Assembly: GCA_963575645.1 (NCBI GenBank)
Contig: OY754468.1
Coordinates: 49,983,665 to 50,047,664, forward strand
From: Xanthostigma xanthostigma
Lineage: Eukaryota; Arthropoda; Insecta; Raphidioptera; Raphidiidae
Direction of reading: 5' to 3'
Length of the DNA: 64,000 bases
Below the pieces are notes generated by a model. That model was not told the origin of the DNA and did not search any database. It worked only from the letters and a program-made list of their open reading frames with translations. A program made the translations under genes and the position numbers. Positions 24,101-30,275 of this stretch are shown piece by piece. The number at the start of each line of letters is the position of its first letter. The first letter of the stretch is position 1.

Positions 24101-25172
24101 TTTATCTTTCAGATTTCAGGATGTCAAGACATACATATATATAATATATCCTATGTATGATGTAAATATAACTAATACTATAAAAAATAATCTACAAAAA
24201 TTAAATGAATAATATAAGCCATGTACCTATTTCGCAAATATTGTAAATATTGAACTTCCGGACAAATGTATATTTTAAATAATGTATTGAAATATTACTA
24301 ATTAAATAAAATTTATTTTGTGTTTAGAAATTGAATTTTGAATATTATAAATAATTGTCTATTAACAGCAGGAATGTAATAAATAATCTTAGTCTGGGAT
24401 CTGGCATTAGAATAGAATAGAATAGGATAACCTCATCTGTTAATACAATAAGATAACATTTAAAAGAGGAATAAAATGATACAGAAAATCAATTTGTGGA
24501 AGAGCAGCTTAAAAATCCTGCTGCCGTTATCACTAAAAACTGTTCAAGTGACAATTATGACAATTAATCGTTAGTAACTGGGCCTACATTTTTTGGCAAA
24601 TATAAGTAAAATAACAACGTTAGCCAGATGTGAGCCTCACCCACGTAAGCTCACGAGGGAAGTGAAACTTCTTTAGAGCTAAGAACACGTTTCATTGATG
24701 CGTTATCCAAAGTTTCTTTCCACGCCACTGAATCATTTTCCCTCTAATTTTGAGTATAGCATAGTTTCTGTTATATTTCTTCTCTGTCGAATTAAGTTAT
24801 AAAAAAAATCAAAGAGGTACATCGCTAAAGAAGTTTCATTTCCAAAAATACCTTTTTCAAAATTTACATATTTTTAATTAAATGCTCTGCTAATCATAGC
24901 TCCTAGTGTTATAGACACTGATGAGCTCAGCTATCATATTAATTTCTTACTAAATCCCCGATTTTTAACATAAATTAATAATAGGAACGCCGTTGTATAT
25001 TGCTCCCCTATTATTAAAAAAAAAATAAAATATTCTAGTCGCTAGTAGCCTTAAAAATTATTTATATAAAAACATATTTACGTTTAACTAATCTTCGAAT
25101 TTCCTCGAGTTTCGTCTTCTTGAAATTCGGGTCGTTAATTTCTGATTCACTGGCAGTACTGTCAAGTGTCAT
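3160..25172 (-). CDS. CRAL-TRIO lipid-binding protein, alpha-tocopherol transfer protein-like (six coding exons)
   Basis: Join, minus strand: 25172-25082, 15926-15835, 10977-10633, 6035-5925, 4199-4058, 3194-3160. The lengths sum to 816 nt, giving a 271-residue protein, and every junction keeps phase (1,0,0,0,1) with AG acceptors and GT donors. Proteins of this family (alpha-tocopherol transfer protein, CRALBP, clavesin) are cytosolic carriers of vitamin E, retinoids or similar lipids. The CRAL-TRIO N-terminal helical region is seen around residues 40-65 (DDEILQRFLLAKAYH), and the lipid-binding lobe runs from about 85 to 237, with IQCIFDMKNLGFAHA, the HINAIHII strand, ERMKKR followed by IMFHGND, and LPAELGG near the end. 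The length is short-normal for the family. The start is the only ATG before the phase-1 donor of exon 1. Introns are long (0.9-9.2 kb) and full of mobile elements. The ligand cannot be told from sequence. Confidence 0.85.
3468..3671 (+). mobile_element. GACGTGATAACG repeat family, copy 1 (last intron of gene A)
   Basis: Left end GACGTGATAACGTCTTATAA, right part CGTTATCACGTAAAACTATC followed by GTCCGTAAACCGAC and CAGACAACCAATTTT. GTGATAACG and CGTTATCAC form subterminal inverted repeats. Other copies: 8462, 9118 and 9948 (inverted), 21798, 54649, 61575. Confidence 0.65.
4058..4199 (-). CDS. CRAL-TRIO gene A, coding exon 5
   Basis: TTTACAG acceptor, 142 nt, GTAACT donor (phase 1). Encodes IMFHGNDLSSLHKQIH followed by RSLLPAELGGD. 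F-H-G-N-D and L-P-x-E-L-G-G are the family's C-terminal signatures. Confidence 0.87.
4270..4586. mobile_element. Foldback element with about 110-base arms
   Basis: The left arm (ATAAATAAAATTATCGA ... GTTTCGATCCGGATTTGG) is repeated in inverted orientation on the right (CCAAATCCGGATCGAAAC ... TCGATAATTTTATTTAT). The same family recurs at 42485-42790 and as a single right arm at 46990-47139. Lies in intron 4 of CRAL-TRIO gene A. Confidence 0.65.
4738..5203. mobile_element. Near-perfect 465-base palindromic element
   Basis: Arms of about 210 bases (GAGCTGGCTACGGAGAAAAT ... CTAGATTATATATTATA) mirror each other around an AT-repeat centre near 4960-4985. Differences between arms are few, so it is either young or kept even by conversion. 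It stops 45 bases before the THAP exon remnant at 5249. Confidence 0.75.
5249..5400 (+). pseudogene. THAP-domain exon remnant
   Basis: Opens MGTKLSNRKCCVVDC, then HPELQFHCFPMDF; the frame hits TAG at codon 38 and resumes RGKKWTAAVRRQG up to a GG/GTAATT donor. The Cys-x3-Cys start, the F-H-C-F-P motif and the following Lys-Lys-Trp fit the N-terminal half of a THAP zinc finger; the final Cys-x2-His should lie in a later exon not found here. It is antisense to its host gene, in intron 4 of CRAL-TRIO gene A. Probably the 5' end of a decayed P-element-like or other THAP-bearing transposon gene; a processed host gene is less likely because a splice donor is retained. Confidence 0.7.
5925..6035 (-). 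CDS. CRAL-TRIO gene A, coding exon 4
   Basis: TTTCAG acceptor, 37 whole codons, GTAAGT donor. Encodes NCLPMHINAIHIIREP followed by ...AIYKAFLDERMKKR. This matches the conserved P-M-x-x-x-A-I-H-I-I segment and the helix before the HG(N/S)D motif in other family members. It is too short to appear as a long open frame. Confidence 0.87.
6185..6759 (-). mobile_element. Internally deleted mariner-like element with transposase remnants
   Basis: TA target duplications flank inverted repeats starting CAGTATGTAAACGCGTAAGG (left) and CAGTATGTAAACACGTAAGG (right). The interior, on the minus strand, encodes MNVYTTEENIQMI fused to FFFINGTLNSQKFLNMV and VRQFLNEMFPNRW, which are separate pieces of a Tc1/mariner-type transposase with the middle deleted. 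A second copy is at 12116-12694 in opposite orientation and a truncated third at 44682-44937. Confidence 0.75.
6972..7212. mobile_element. Miniature element, TGCCGTAAAAAGGC family, copy 1
   Basis: Ends TGCCGTAAAAAGGCAAAAGG and, inverted, CTGCCCTAAAAAGGCAAAGG, extending into GCAGTAAGTGAC. The interior has CTGCAGCACTTACTGCTGTCG. Very similar copies are at 47931-48152 and 59417-59634. Confidence 0.7.
7337..7820. mobile_element. Inverted-repeat element, TTGCGCGTTATTCATG family, copy 1
   Basis: Inverted arms CATAATTTTATTTAACAATT continuing into GCGCGTTATTCATGTTTTAT. A hairpin (GGCGTAACTAGTAGTC against GCCTACAAGTTACGCC) lies just outside the left arm and travels with the element. Almost identical to 57193-57684, so recently mobile. 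Confidence 0.65.
8462..8712 (+). mobile_element. GACGTGATAACG repeat family, copy 2
   Basis: Same ends as copy 1, with CACGAAAAAGTGTAACG, CCTGACCCTGTGCGTGC and the terminal GACTTTACAGACAAGCAATT. It forms the left arm of a 1.65-kb composite palindrome whose right arm is 9118-10118. Confidence 0.65.
9118..10118 (-). mobile_element. GACGTGATAACG repeat family, inverted copy with insertion
   Basis: Starts AAAAAAATTGGTTGTCTG and ends GACGTTATCACGTC, in reverse orientation to 8462-8712. A 200-base repeat (9270-9530) and unique DNA are inserted between its two halves. A 25-base internal duplication of ATCAATTTATAAG near the end is shared with the copy at 54649. Confidence 0.55.
9270..9535. repeat. 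Two direct copies of a CGCATGCGCCGAT-containing repeat
   Basis: TTATTATATAAAA ... GCGCATGCGCCGATTTTCCCC (9307-9373) recurs at 9428-9495. Related copies: 56434-56545 (plus) and 59895-60005 (inverted). The repeat ends in ATTTGGTTTCAATCCG, which looks like the tail of a non-LTR or SINE element. Confidence 0.5.
10119..10592. other. Intron 3 segment without features
   Basis: Part of intron 3 of CRAL-TRIO gene A. AT-rich; an inverted pair TTAGTACAATTTTATA / TAAGATTGTACTAA near 10382-10418. Nothing else is supported. Confidence 0.35.
10633..10977 (-). CDS. CRAL-TRIO gene A, coding exon 3 (core of the lipid-binding domain)
   Basis: TGTTTCAG acceptor at 10978, 345 nt (115 codons), GTAAGT donor after ...SFMA. 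Encodes residues 62-176: LKGYHEYKKRYTDSW, a strand with RIFWLRVGKWNP, and IQCIFDMKNLGFAHA. The open frame continues past both splice sites (11034-10594), but those ends lie in the introns. In the second CRAL-TRIO gene of this window the same stretch is split by an extra phase-1 intron. Confidence 0.9.
11267..11695. mobile_element. Inverted-repeat element, CTGCACACGAGGC family, copy 1 (right end eroded)
   Basis: Left end GGCCCCTGCACACGAGGCTA; interior shares TTTTCTAGCGCTG, GTGCGCGCGCAGTGAC and CAGTGACGTCATTT with the complete copy at 30882-31274. The right end lacks the CGTGTGCAG terminus. Higher GC than its surroundings. In intron 2 of CRAL-TRIO gene A; open frames across it are not genes. 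Confidence 0.6.
12116..12694 (+). mobile_element. Internally deleted mariner-like element, copy 2
   Basis: TA-flanked CAGTATGTAAACACGTACGG at the left and its inverted partner at the right. The same transposase pieces as the copy at 6185 are readable on the plus strand but with extra frameshifts (starting ATGAATGTGTATACTACCGA). In intron 2 of CRAL-TRIO gene A. Confidence 0.7.
13305..13413 (+). mobile_element. Helitron 3' end fragment
   Basis: GGGACACAACATTCATCTCG ... CTCGAGTGAAACCGGGCGGG then ACCGCTAG and T. Same 3' terminus as the complete element 350 bases downstream; the rest is missing. Confidence 0.6.
13760..14375 (+). mobile_element. Non-autonomous Helitron carrying a tRNA-like insert
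   Basis: 5' TC (TCTATACTAATATATAAAGC), 3' hairpin CCCGGGTGAAACCGG followed by CTAG, inserted between A and T. This is the diagnostic structure of Helitrons. The 5' part (TCAGGAACTACTGG, GGTTATAGGCTATATAATAT) is a type widespread in Lepidoptera. It encodes no protein. It contains a tRNA-like sequence at 14017-14094. Related pieces: 13305-13413, 36418-36770 (minus), 51581-51790 (5' half). Confidence 0.75.
14017..14094 (+). tRNA. tRNA-like pseudogene (lysine-tRNA-derived) inside a Helitron
   Basis: A perfect 7-base acceptor stem (ACCCAAC / GTTGGGT) and a perfect T arm (GTGGG TTCGAGC CCCAC). The D-arm region GATC AATCGGTA GCGC is recognisable but preceded by about six extra bases. The anticodon arm (TACGA CTGTCAA TATCA) no longer pairs; the loop would read GTC. 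The TTCGAGCCCCACGTTGGG end is that of tRNA-Lys. Most likely a captured, decayed tRNA or SINE head, not a working tRNA. Confidence 0.6.
14376..15332. other. Intron 2 segment
   Basis: Contains a short element with ends TGGGCGTACCCAG (14577) and CTGGATACGCCAG (near 14670) and the tail of a non-LTR-like repeat (AAACTACTGAACCGATTTTT near 14868, AAATCGGTTAGTCCCTC near 14950). No coding region is seen. Confidence 0.4.
15333..15473. repeat. Inverted repeat with about 50-base arms
   Basis: TAGTAAGAAAAATCGCAGGG ... TTAGATTTATTAGT on the left mirrors ACTAATAAATCTAACTTTTT ... CGCGATTTTTCTTATTAGT-like sequence on the right, with a 35-base loop. A foldback element 360 bases upstream of exon 2 of gene A in window coordinates (downstream of it in transcription). 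Confidence 0.65.
15835..15926 (-). CDS. CRAL-TRIO gene A, coding exon 2 (CRAL-TRIO N-terminal region)
   Basis: TTTTGCAG acceptor, 92 nt, GTGAGT donor. Entered in phase 1 and left in phase 0. Encodes DESLEKPIDDEILQRFLL followed by AKAYHLNAAFAM, the characteristic N-terminal helices of the family, including the Arg-Phe-Leu motif. Confidence 0.85.
15971..16113. mobile_element. Miniature inverted-repeat element beside exon 2 of gene A
   Basis: AGCTGTGTCCTCACTATGAC and GATCGGCAAAGCTG at the left pair with CAGCTTTGCCGATCGG and GAATAGACACAACTTTA at the right. It lies 45 bases before the exon 2 acceptor, within intron 1. Confidence 0.55.
16387..16789. mobile_element. hAT-like element
   Basis: Ends CAAGGGTGACCAACTTTTTT and, inverted, TAGGGGTGGCCAATACATCG. 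Flanking octamers aaatatat and aactagat agree at 6 of 8 positions, the usual hAT duplication length. Minus-strand open frames inside it are not recognisable. Confidence 0.5.
16947..17388. mobile_element. pogo/Tigger-like element
   Basis: AGTGAAACCTCGATTAACCGG at the left, and TTACAGTTGGATCTCGATTG when the right end is inverted. The CAGT-GAACCTCGATTAACCGG pattern is typical of pogo/Tigger ends. No transposase frame survives. Confidence 0.55.
17389..18317. other. Intron 1 segment with an unrecognised frame
   Basis: A plus-strand frame at 17743-18006 (87 residues, starting MCCLLTFCEVYSCKTLK) has no match I recognise and no splice or poly(A) context that would promote it. Nothing else. Confidence 0.3.
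18318..18912. mobile_element. Inverted-repeat element, about 595 bases
   Basis: TAGGGGAGAGAGGGGGAATG and GCGCTCAC at the left, GTGAACGCCATTCCCCC and GTCCTACCCTA at the right. GC-rich patches (CGTCACGTCGCGTG, GCGGCCGCGCTG) in an AT-rich intron mark it as foreign. No coding frame. Confidence 0.65.
19751..20288. mobile_element. TTAA-bounded 538-base palindromic element
   Basis: TTAAGGTAGTACGAGCACCA at the left mirrors TGGTGCTCGTACTACCTTAA at the right. Arms of over 200 bases fold around an AT-rich centre near 19955 (GTTGTGCCCGACTAATTAAA against TTTTTAATTAGTCGGGCACA). TTAA at both ends suggests a piggyBac-like miniature element, though TTAA is also part of the palindrome itself. Confidence 0.65.
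20950..21000. repeat. Short near-perfect hairpin
   Basis: ACACCTCGAATATGT and ACATATTCGAGGTGT pair around a TCG loop; the stem continues outward (AAATGTCT / AGACATTT) past one mismatch for about 24 pairs. Too short for a usual miRNA precursor; probably a remnant foldback. Confidence 0.5.
21001..21797. other. Intron 1 segment, nothing recognised
   Basis: AT-rich; an open frame at 21319-21513 has no family resemblance and no context. Confidence 0.35.
21798..22330 (+). mobile_element. GACGTGATAACG repeat family, copy 4 (with insertion)
   Basis: Left end TTTGACGTGATAACGTC, right end GACGTTATCACGTAAAAC then GACTTTACAAACAACCAATT. About 300 bases of unrelated DNA separate the two family-specific halves. 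It is directly followed by the element at 22378. Confidence 0.6.
22378..22741. mobile_element. Inverted-repeat element, CGCACACACTTGT family
   Basis: CCGCACACACTTGTTAAGCA and CCTGCACGACCTGCACAGCA at the left mirror GTGCTGTACAGGTCGTGCAG and GACAGGTGTGCGCG at the right. The 83-residue plus-strand frame inside (22330-22581) is not recognisable. Confidence 0.6.
23096..23374 (+). CDS. Unrecognised exon-like open region
   Basis: After a strong acceptor (TTATTTTTTCCCACAG) two frames stay open for 75-92 codons: one reads ERTTGRSRFTGTGQW ... RLERVFSETFGIVEVY, the other THNGTFKIYRNWAV ... RTIQIGASILGNIW and stops at 23325 next to AATAAA. Base composition is clearly less AT-rich than the intron around it. 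It is antisense to gene A, in its intron 1. Neither frame matches a family I know. It could be the last exon of a nested plus-strand gene or a fragment of a transposon gene. Confidence 0.3.
   Translation, partial: ERTTGRSRFTGTGQWQCISISVKLDHVFPEIGHGRTLEPSRLERVFSETFGIVEVYRKKKKILKNHSNTCFVCCVNKILLKIHLKVTIHHIL
23400..23995 (+). repeat. Interspersed repeat with CAGTCTGACACCCC end, copy 1
   Basis: Shares long stretches with 27780-28270: TGGATATATTTTTGTTTTG, CACCTGTCAATAATCTCAAG, AACTACCTCAAATATGGCAC, GAGTCTGGCCCGCTAACACA and AGAAAAATCAGTCTGACACC. Non-coding in its present state; possibly the tail of a hAT-type or processed element. Confidence 0.55.
24652..24845. mobile_element. Miniature element, AGTGAAACTTCTTTA family
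   Basis: GGAAGTGAAACTTCTTTAGAGC at the left pairs with GCTAAAGAAGTTTCATTTCC at the right. Related termini occur at 45055-45560 and 63160-63490. Confidence 0.55.
25082..25172 (-). CDS. CRAL-TRIO gene A, coding exon 1
   Basis: Begins with ATG (MTLDSTASESEINDP...), reads 30 codons plus one base and ends ...RRLVK at a GTAAAT donor (phase 1). The phase and the sequence EIRRLVKQ-DES fit exactly onto the next exon. A TCAGTG initiator-like motif sits 12-17 bases upstream of the ATG (25189-25184). The same stretch could instead be a splice acceptor (...GAATCAG), so a 5' untranslated exon further upstream is possible. Confidence 0.75.
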
Positions 25173-25189
25173 TTTTGCGGTTGCACTGA

Positions 25190-26039
25190 TTCAAAATTCT
25201 AATACAATAATTACCCGACACACCGGTGTAAGCGAAGCACGTTCAGTCACACTGAATAACTAAACCAAAAACACTTAAGTAATATCAGTCTAAGATACTA
25301 GTGCTGCACAGGTGGGGAGGTCAACTATTGGAACCGTTCTATTGTTAGTAAAGGCTTGTCCACACTAGACTATGTTACATTCACGTGAATTGCATTCTTT
25401 CAAGTACAATCTTTGACCACACAAAAGTCAGTCCCGAATGGGGGCATATTGGGGCGCCCGCCTCGGGTAGCAGTTTCATCATAATATAATATATACAAAA
25501 TCAATCCGATGAAATCCATATGCAGTATATTATTTCACTGAATTAGTGAAAAGCATAATAATATTAAACGATTATCGTCATAATATTTTTTTAGAAGGCT
25601 TATATATAAGAAAAATTTAAATATCACTGTCGGGACTTGAACCCGAAACAACCAATTTCGCGTTGGCTGAGTTACATTAGGTACTCTACAGTGTCCACGA
25701 CAGATAATTCATGATTTCTCTTTCATCGGATTGATTTTGTATATAATATTGCAAGTATTTAAGTAAATCTTTCTCATTGTTTATTATAATATAATATGAT
25801 TGAAAACCACACCCAATCTGCCCTTTTTCCGATTTATTCAATCTGCTTGTTTTCTGACGGTTTTCTGACTGTTTCCCGAGCATGAAAAATGCCAACAATT
25901 ATATACCTATTTGTGAGTTTTTTTAAGTAATTTATCTCAAACACTGGAGAGAAGAGGCGCCATTATCAAGTTTCAACTCCGGTTCGAAAAATTCCGGGGC
26001 TGACAAAAGTTCACTACACAATACTATACTAAATTTTTA
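25190..26039. other. 5' flank of CRAL-TRIO gene A
   Basis: The upstream region of the minus-strand gene A lies here; no strong TATA box is seen. Contains a tRNA-like segment at 25626-25699 and SINE-like DNA. A minus frame at 25686-25898 is not recognisable. Confidence 0.4.
25626..25699 (-). repeat. tRNA-like SINE head
   Basis: On the minus strand a T arm CGGG TTCAAGT CCCG, a D-like arm GAGT ... ACTC, an anticodon-like stem CCAA ... TTGG and a pairing CACTG ... CAGTG at the ends. It has tRNA shape but a wrong anticodon loop (no U33), so a tRNA-derived SINE or decayed tRNA is more likely than a gene. Confidence 0.4.
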
Positions 26040-26750
26040 TTATTAATCTAGCGATCAGTCCCGGTTTCACCCGGGTGTAATAGAGATAACTCTGTAAAAT
26101 TTGTAAAGCTCTGAAATTCTTATCCATGCTTTTTTTTGACAACTTTAAAAAATCTCTCGGAACCGATTCAAATTCGGTAGGTTTACAGACAACTAGCTGC
26201 TGCCCGCGCCTCCACCCGCGATTGAGATGAAACACGATGGCAACAACAGTAGTGGCTGTGCGCTGTCCGTCAGTAAGTCAGTGTTAAAGTAGATTACTAG
26301 TCAATGTTAGAGTTTTAACTAAGTTGATTAACCCCATTAGGGGCTGAATTTTCAAAAATTCTTTCTTAGTGCTCACTTACGCCATATAGGGGACTTCTGC
26401 GCAAAATCTCATGTTTCTAGACTCACCGGTTTAGACTGTGCGTTGTACGATCAGTCAATGCTAAAGTTTTAACTAAGTAGATTAACCCCCTTAGGGGATG
26501 AATTTTCAAAAATCCTTCTTTAGTACACATCTACGTTATATAAGGAACTCATGTGCAAAATTTCATTGCTCTAGACCTACCGGCTTCGGCTGTGCGATGT
26601 ACGTAGATTAACCCCCCCTTAAGGGATGAATTTTCAAAAATAATTTTCGAGAACACAGATACGTTAAATAAGGAACCCCTGTGCAAAATTTCATTCATTT
26701 AGATCCACCGGTTTAGACAGTGCGCTGTCTGTCAGCCTTTAGAGGGTTTA
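26040..26750 (+). repeat. Diverged tandem units of about 140 bases
   Basis: Three or more units each contain AGATTAACCCC-TTA-GGG, ATGAATTTTCAAAAAT, GTGCAAAATTTCAT and CACCGGTTTAGAC ... TGCGCTGT. Clear starts lie near 26310, 26480 and 26600. It resembles the repeated 3' region of RTE-like elements. A Helitron-end-like scrap (CGGTTTCACCCGGGTG) sits at 26060. Confidence 0.5.
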
Positions 26751-27700
26751 TTAAGAAAAAGTGGAAAAAAAGTAGCATTTTATTCTACAGAAACGTAAAT
26801 ATCAGAAATTTGCTATCCAGCTCCCAGAACCAGATAGGAGGTATTTATAGCAAATAAAGCAAGACGTCAGACTGTTATATCATTAATTGTATTTTTAAAA
26901 TTTTAACCCCTTCCACAGACTGGGTCGGACTAATCCATTTTGGCCTTTTGAAATCTGAAAAATAGTTGAAAAAAAGTAAATCCAAATATTTATTTTTTGT
27001 GTGTATAAAACGAATTCTAAATTATCGGAAAAATTAGTTTTTAATAAAGTGAAACATAACAACACATTTTCTTTAGATTTTAGAATAAGCATATAAAAAG
27101 AAACACATTTTTATGTATTTGTTTATTATGCACAGTTGTCCAACAGCAAAGTAAACTGTCTTATTTACAAATCTGTTCAAAATAGACAGTTTGACCGGGT
27201 CCTTCTAAAAGCCGGGCTCTAGACATATTTTGTCTCATTTGTATATGTATACAATAATCCGGCCCTGCCCAAAGTATTGTAATAGGCATTGCATAATAGT
27301 CTTAAAATTCGTCTTTGACAAAATATAAACAAGCAGGTATAATAAAAATTAATTTGGTACCAAAACAGTTTTTTTTTTGTATTTTTGTAGACATTAAAAA
27401 ATTTATGTTAATAAGATATAAACATCAAAATATCACTTCAGTGTTAAATCTATATTATTTACATAGATAATATTATACATCCATAATAAGCTTGATAAGG
27501 AAACAAAAGAGTAATTAATGTTGCAGCTTTTCATGTCGAAATATTTCAAAGCTGTAAAATTATAGACATGACTTTTTGATTTAGTACTGCAGTATTCGAC
27601 ATTACGCAATCTTCAAAAATTCGTCAGTCAATAATATAAATTATAAACACAAAAGTATCAGGCGCTCAGCTAAATAGGTAATAATTTTATACATAAACTA
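26751..27700. other. Intergenic AT-rich stretch
   Basis: No gene. ATTTGCTATCCAGCTCCCAG at about 26810 is the inverted partner of GCTTCTGGGAGCTGG near 28665. Confidence 0.35.
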
Positions 27701-28270
27701 GCTGTTATCCGCGACTTCGTCCGGGTGGAATTTATGTTTGTTAGCATGGTATATTCGAATGTATACTCTTTGCAGTTTGTACTTTGAAGCTTAAAATTTC
27801 CGTCCGGATATATTTTTGTTTTGTTTTGCAGAAATTATTGTCCCAAACACAGTCTGTCAATAATCTCAAGATTGAAGCACAATTATTTTTTTTCCAAAAA
27901 ATAATACAAGAAAGTGCTCTGTCAAGATTATAGGGACCCAATTATCCTAATGTGCCCAGGGCCTCAATAGGTTAAAGACGGCCCAGTCAATACAGCCCGC
28001 GACCAAAATCTATTCTGAAAATAACTACCTCAAATATGGCACCTGACATCAAAGAGCTTATCAAAGACAAGAGACTTCAGGTGCCTGGATTCTCAAGCTC
28101 AAGACTATTTACCCATTTTATTGCCTTTATATGAAATTTGATTTAAATTAAATAAATAAAGATTTCAATTTAGTATATTATGTGTTTTATTTTTAATTTA
28201 GAGTCTGGCCCGCTAACACAACCTAAATCTTATAAATGGCCCTTTAGAAAAATCAGTCTGACACCCCAGA
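27700..28270. repeat. SINE/RTE-like fragment followed by the CAGTCTGACACCCC repeat, copy 2
   Basis: AACTAGCTGTTATCCGCGAC then TTCGTCCGGGTGGAATTTATG (27700-27735) is a widespread insect retroposon motif. From 27780 the sequence matches the repeat at 23400-23995. Confidence 0.5.
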
Positions 28271-28554
28271 TATATATATATCTATTCAAATTATTTCAAT
28301 ACTTTTAATTCCATGTTGAAACCTCCGACTTTTCTGCAAGAATAAATGCTGACGACGTTTGTTGTCGAGCGTCTATAATTTAATCTATGTTTTCTACATT
28401 CGGTCCGAATAATAAATTAACAATAAATCAAAGAATAATAATAAATGTACATATAACACGACAGCGGTACAGAGCTATGAAATCATTCGGTATAATATAA
28501 TCATGTTATGCATTACATCTCGTGTACACTATGTTCTATTCGAGTACCGGCTAT

Positions 28555-28740
28555 CGATACCTCTTAATGCTTCTGGGAGCTGAATACCAAATTTCTGATT
28601 TTTAAGTTTGTTGAGAAATTATACAACTTGCTTGCAGATTTTTAATGCAATAAATACCTTTCTATGCTTCTGGGAGCTGGATAGCAAATTTTTGATTTTT
28701 AGGTTTTCAACTTTTTAGCAGATTTTTAATAAAAATCTCT
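28555..28740 (+). repeat. Direct repeat of about 110 bases, two copies
   Basis: GCTTCTGGGAGCTGAATACC ... GCAGATTTTTAAT recurs as GCTTCTGGGAGCTGGATAGC ... GCAGATTTTTAAT. Flanked by GAGCGTCTATAAT (28366) and, inverted, ATAGACGCTCGACAAC (28787), the ends of a separate inverted-repeat family also seen at 60013-60623. Confidence 0.5.
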
Positions 28741-28875
28741 TTATTTTTTCTCAACGCAAGAATTAATAGGATAACTTATTATAATGTAATAGACGCTCGA
28801 CAACGGAGTCAAGCGTCTTATAGACTATTTAAAAATGAATTTAGGTAATTGCAAAGTTTAAAATAATAAGATATT

Positions 28876-29062
28876 TTTTACAAAAAAATTGAATCGACTT
28901 CACACTAAGTAAAAAATAATTGCGTATTGAAATGTTTTGGAGTCGGTGTCAGCCAAAATGAAATCTATTCCGAGAACTACACCGACTCCAAAACATTTCA
29001 ATACGCAATTATTTTTTACTTTTTAGTGTGAAGTCGGTTCAATTTTTTTGTTAAAAATATCT
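28876..29062. repeat. Palindrome with about 75-base arms
   Basis: TTGAATCGACTTCACACTAA ... AATGTTTTGGAGTCGGTGT mirrors ACACCGACTCCAAAACATTT ... AGTGTGAAGTCGGTTCAA around a 35-base loop. GAAGTCGGTTAAAAA recurs at 29321, a motif of a common lepidopteran repeat. Confidence 0.6.
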
Positions 29063-30122
29063 TATTTTTCTCTTTTTAGTGTTAATCTAACACTAAAAAT
29101 CGGTGAAAATACATAAAAAACATTATGCGTGCCTTTGAAATTTGAGAGTTCCGGATTCCACCATCAGATCCTGACTTGGTTCCGATGGGACCACCTCTGA
29201 GGTGCACTATTTCGAATTAAAAAAAAAAATTGAAAATCGGTCCATAATTGACGGAGAAATCGGTGAACATACATAAAAAAAAAATATATACAGACGAACA
29301 TATAGAACCTCCTTTTTGTTGAAGTCGGTTAAAAAGATAGTCATCGTGCGGTATCTTGGCGCAGCTACTTAGATAGTCCAACCAACCAGACTGCTATTCT
29401 AAGACCTAAGCCCTAGAGATATTTTATAGATTGTAGACGCTCGACAGCTAAGGTAGAGAGCAGTGTAAAGGCTTCAATAGAAAATTAATTGGCATAGTTA
29501 AAGCACCCACAAAAGACAAGATTTTGAAAGCTAGCTGAATGTGAATTTTGAAATCTGTAAAATATAACTTTTTCCTTTTTTGTTACAGATACTTTGATCG
29601 TATTGAATCGACCATAAAGTGACATGGTGACCCCCGATTTACATTGTTGGAACTTACCTGCATCAAGTTGTCTTCTTCATTTAAAAAAAAAACATAGAGA
29701 TATTAGACTAGAGTACGCGATTGAGTCGTGAACTTGTCTGCAATTCAGATACAAAACAATGCTGATTTGAGTAAACAAATATCTGGTTTTCTGGGACTAG
29801 TATATCTCTATGAATAAAACTGTCATTTTATTTATTTTATGTTTATACTAAAGAATTATAAGGAAAAAGGATTGTGAGAAAATAAACACATTTTAACATA
29901 GAAAACATTTATTTATAAAACATTAGTGACCCTTTGCGGCTTCACGCGAATTTCCATCCCGTGGAAATTTCGGGATTAATTGACTAAATCTAGGTCTCCG
30001 TGTAGTCTCGCCCCCTTAGGCACGTTCCCAGTTTGCCTTAGGGATAATCCACCACTGGATACGATTATAACAAATGACACGCCGAACTCAACGAGCAGAC
30101 TCGCGTTGTATTACTTACCGTA
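29063..30122. other. Intergenic repeats, no gene
   Basis: Two copies of ATCGGTGAA-ATACATAAAAAA (29100 and 29262) and low-complexity A-runs. No coding region is seen. Confidence 0.35.
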
Positions 30123-30275
30123 TCAGATTTTGAGGCGTTCTAAGTTTAATTCGGGAAAATCTGGAATATTCCTCGGATACTTTTCAAATTTAGAATATAG
30201 AAAATTACATTCTGAATACAATGTGAGCTCCCGGGGGTCTGTATCGCCTACCGTAGGATGAATATCAATTTTCAT
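30123..30275 (-). CDS. Small unrecognised open frame (50 residues)
   Basis: ATG at 30275 opens MKIDIHPTVGDTDPREL, then YSECNFLYSKFEKYP and DFPELNLERLKI, and stops at 30123, six bases before a GTAAGT. The residue mix is protein-like and the DNA is less AT-rich than its surroundings. No family recognised. It could be an exon fragment or part of a transposon gene. Confidence 0.25.
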   Translation of the reverse strand: MKIDIHPTVGDTDPRELTLYSECNFLYSKFEKYPRNIPDFPELNLERLKI

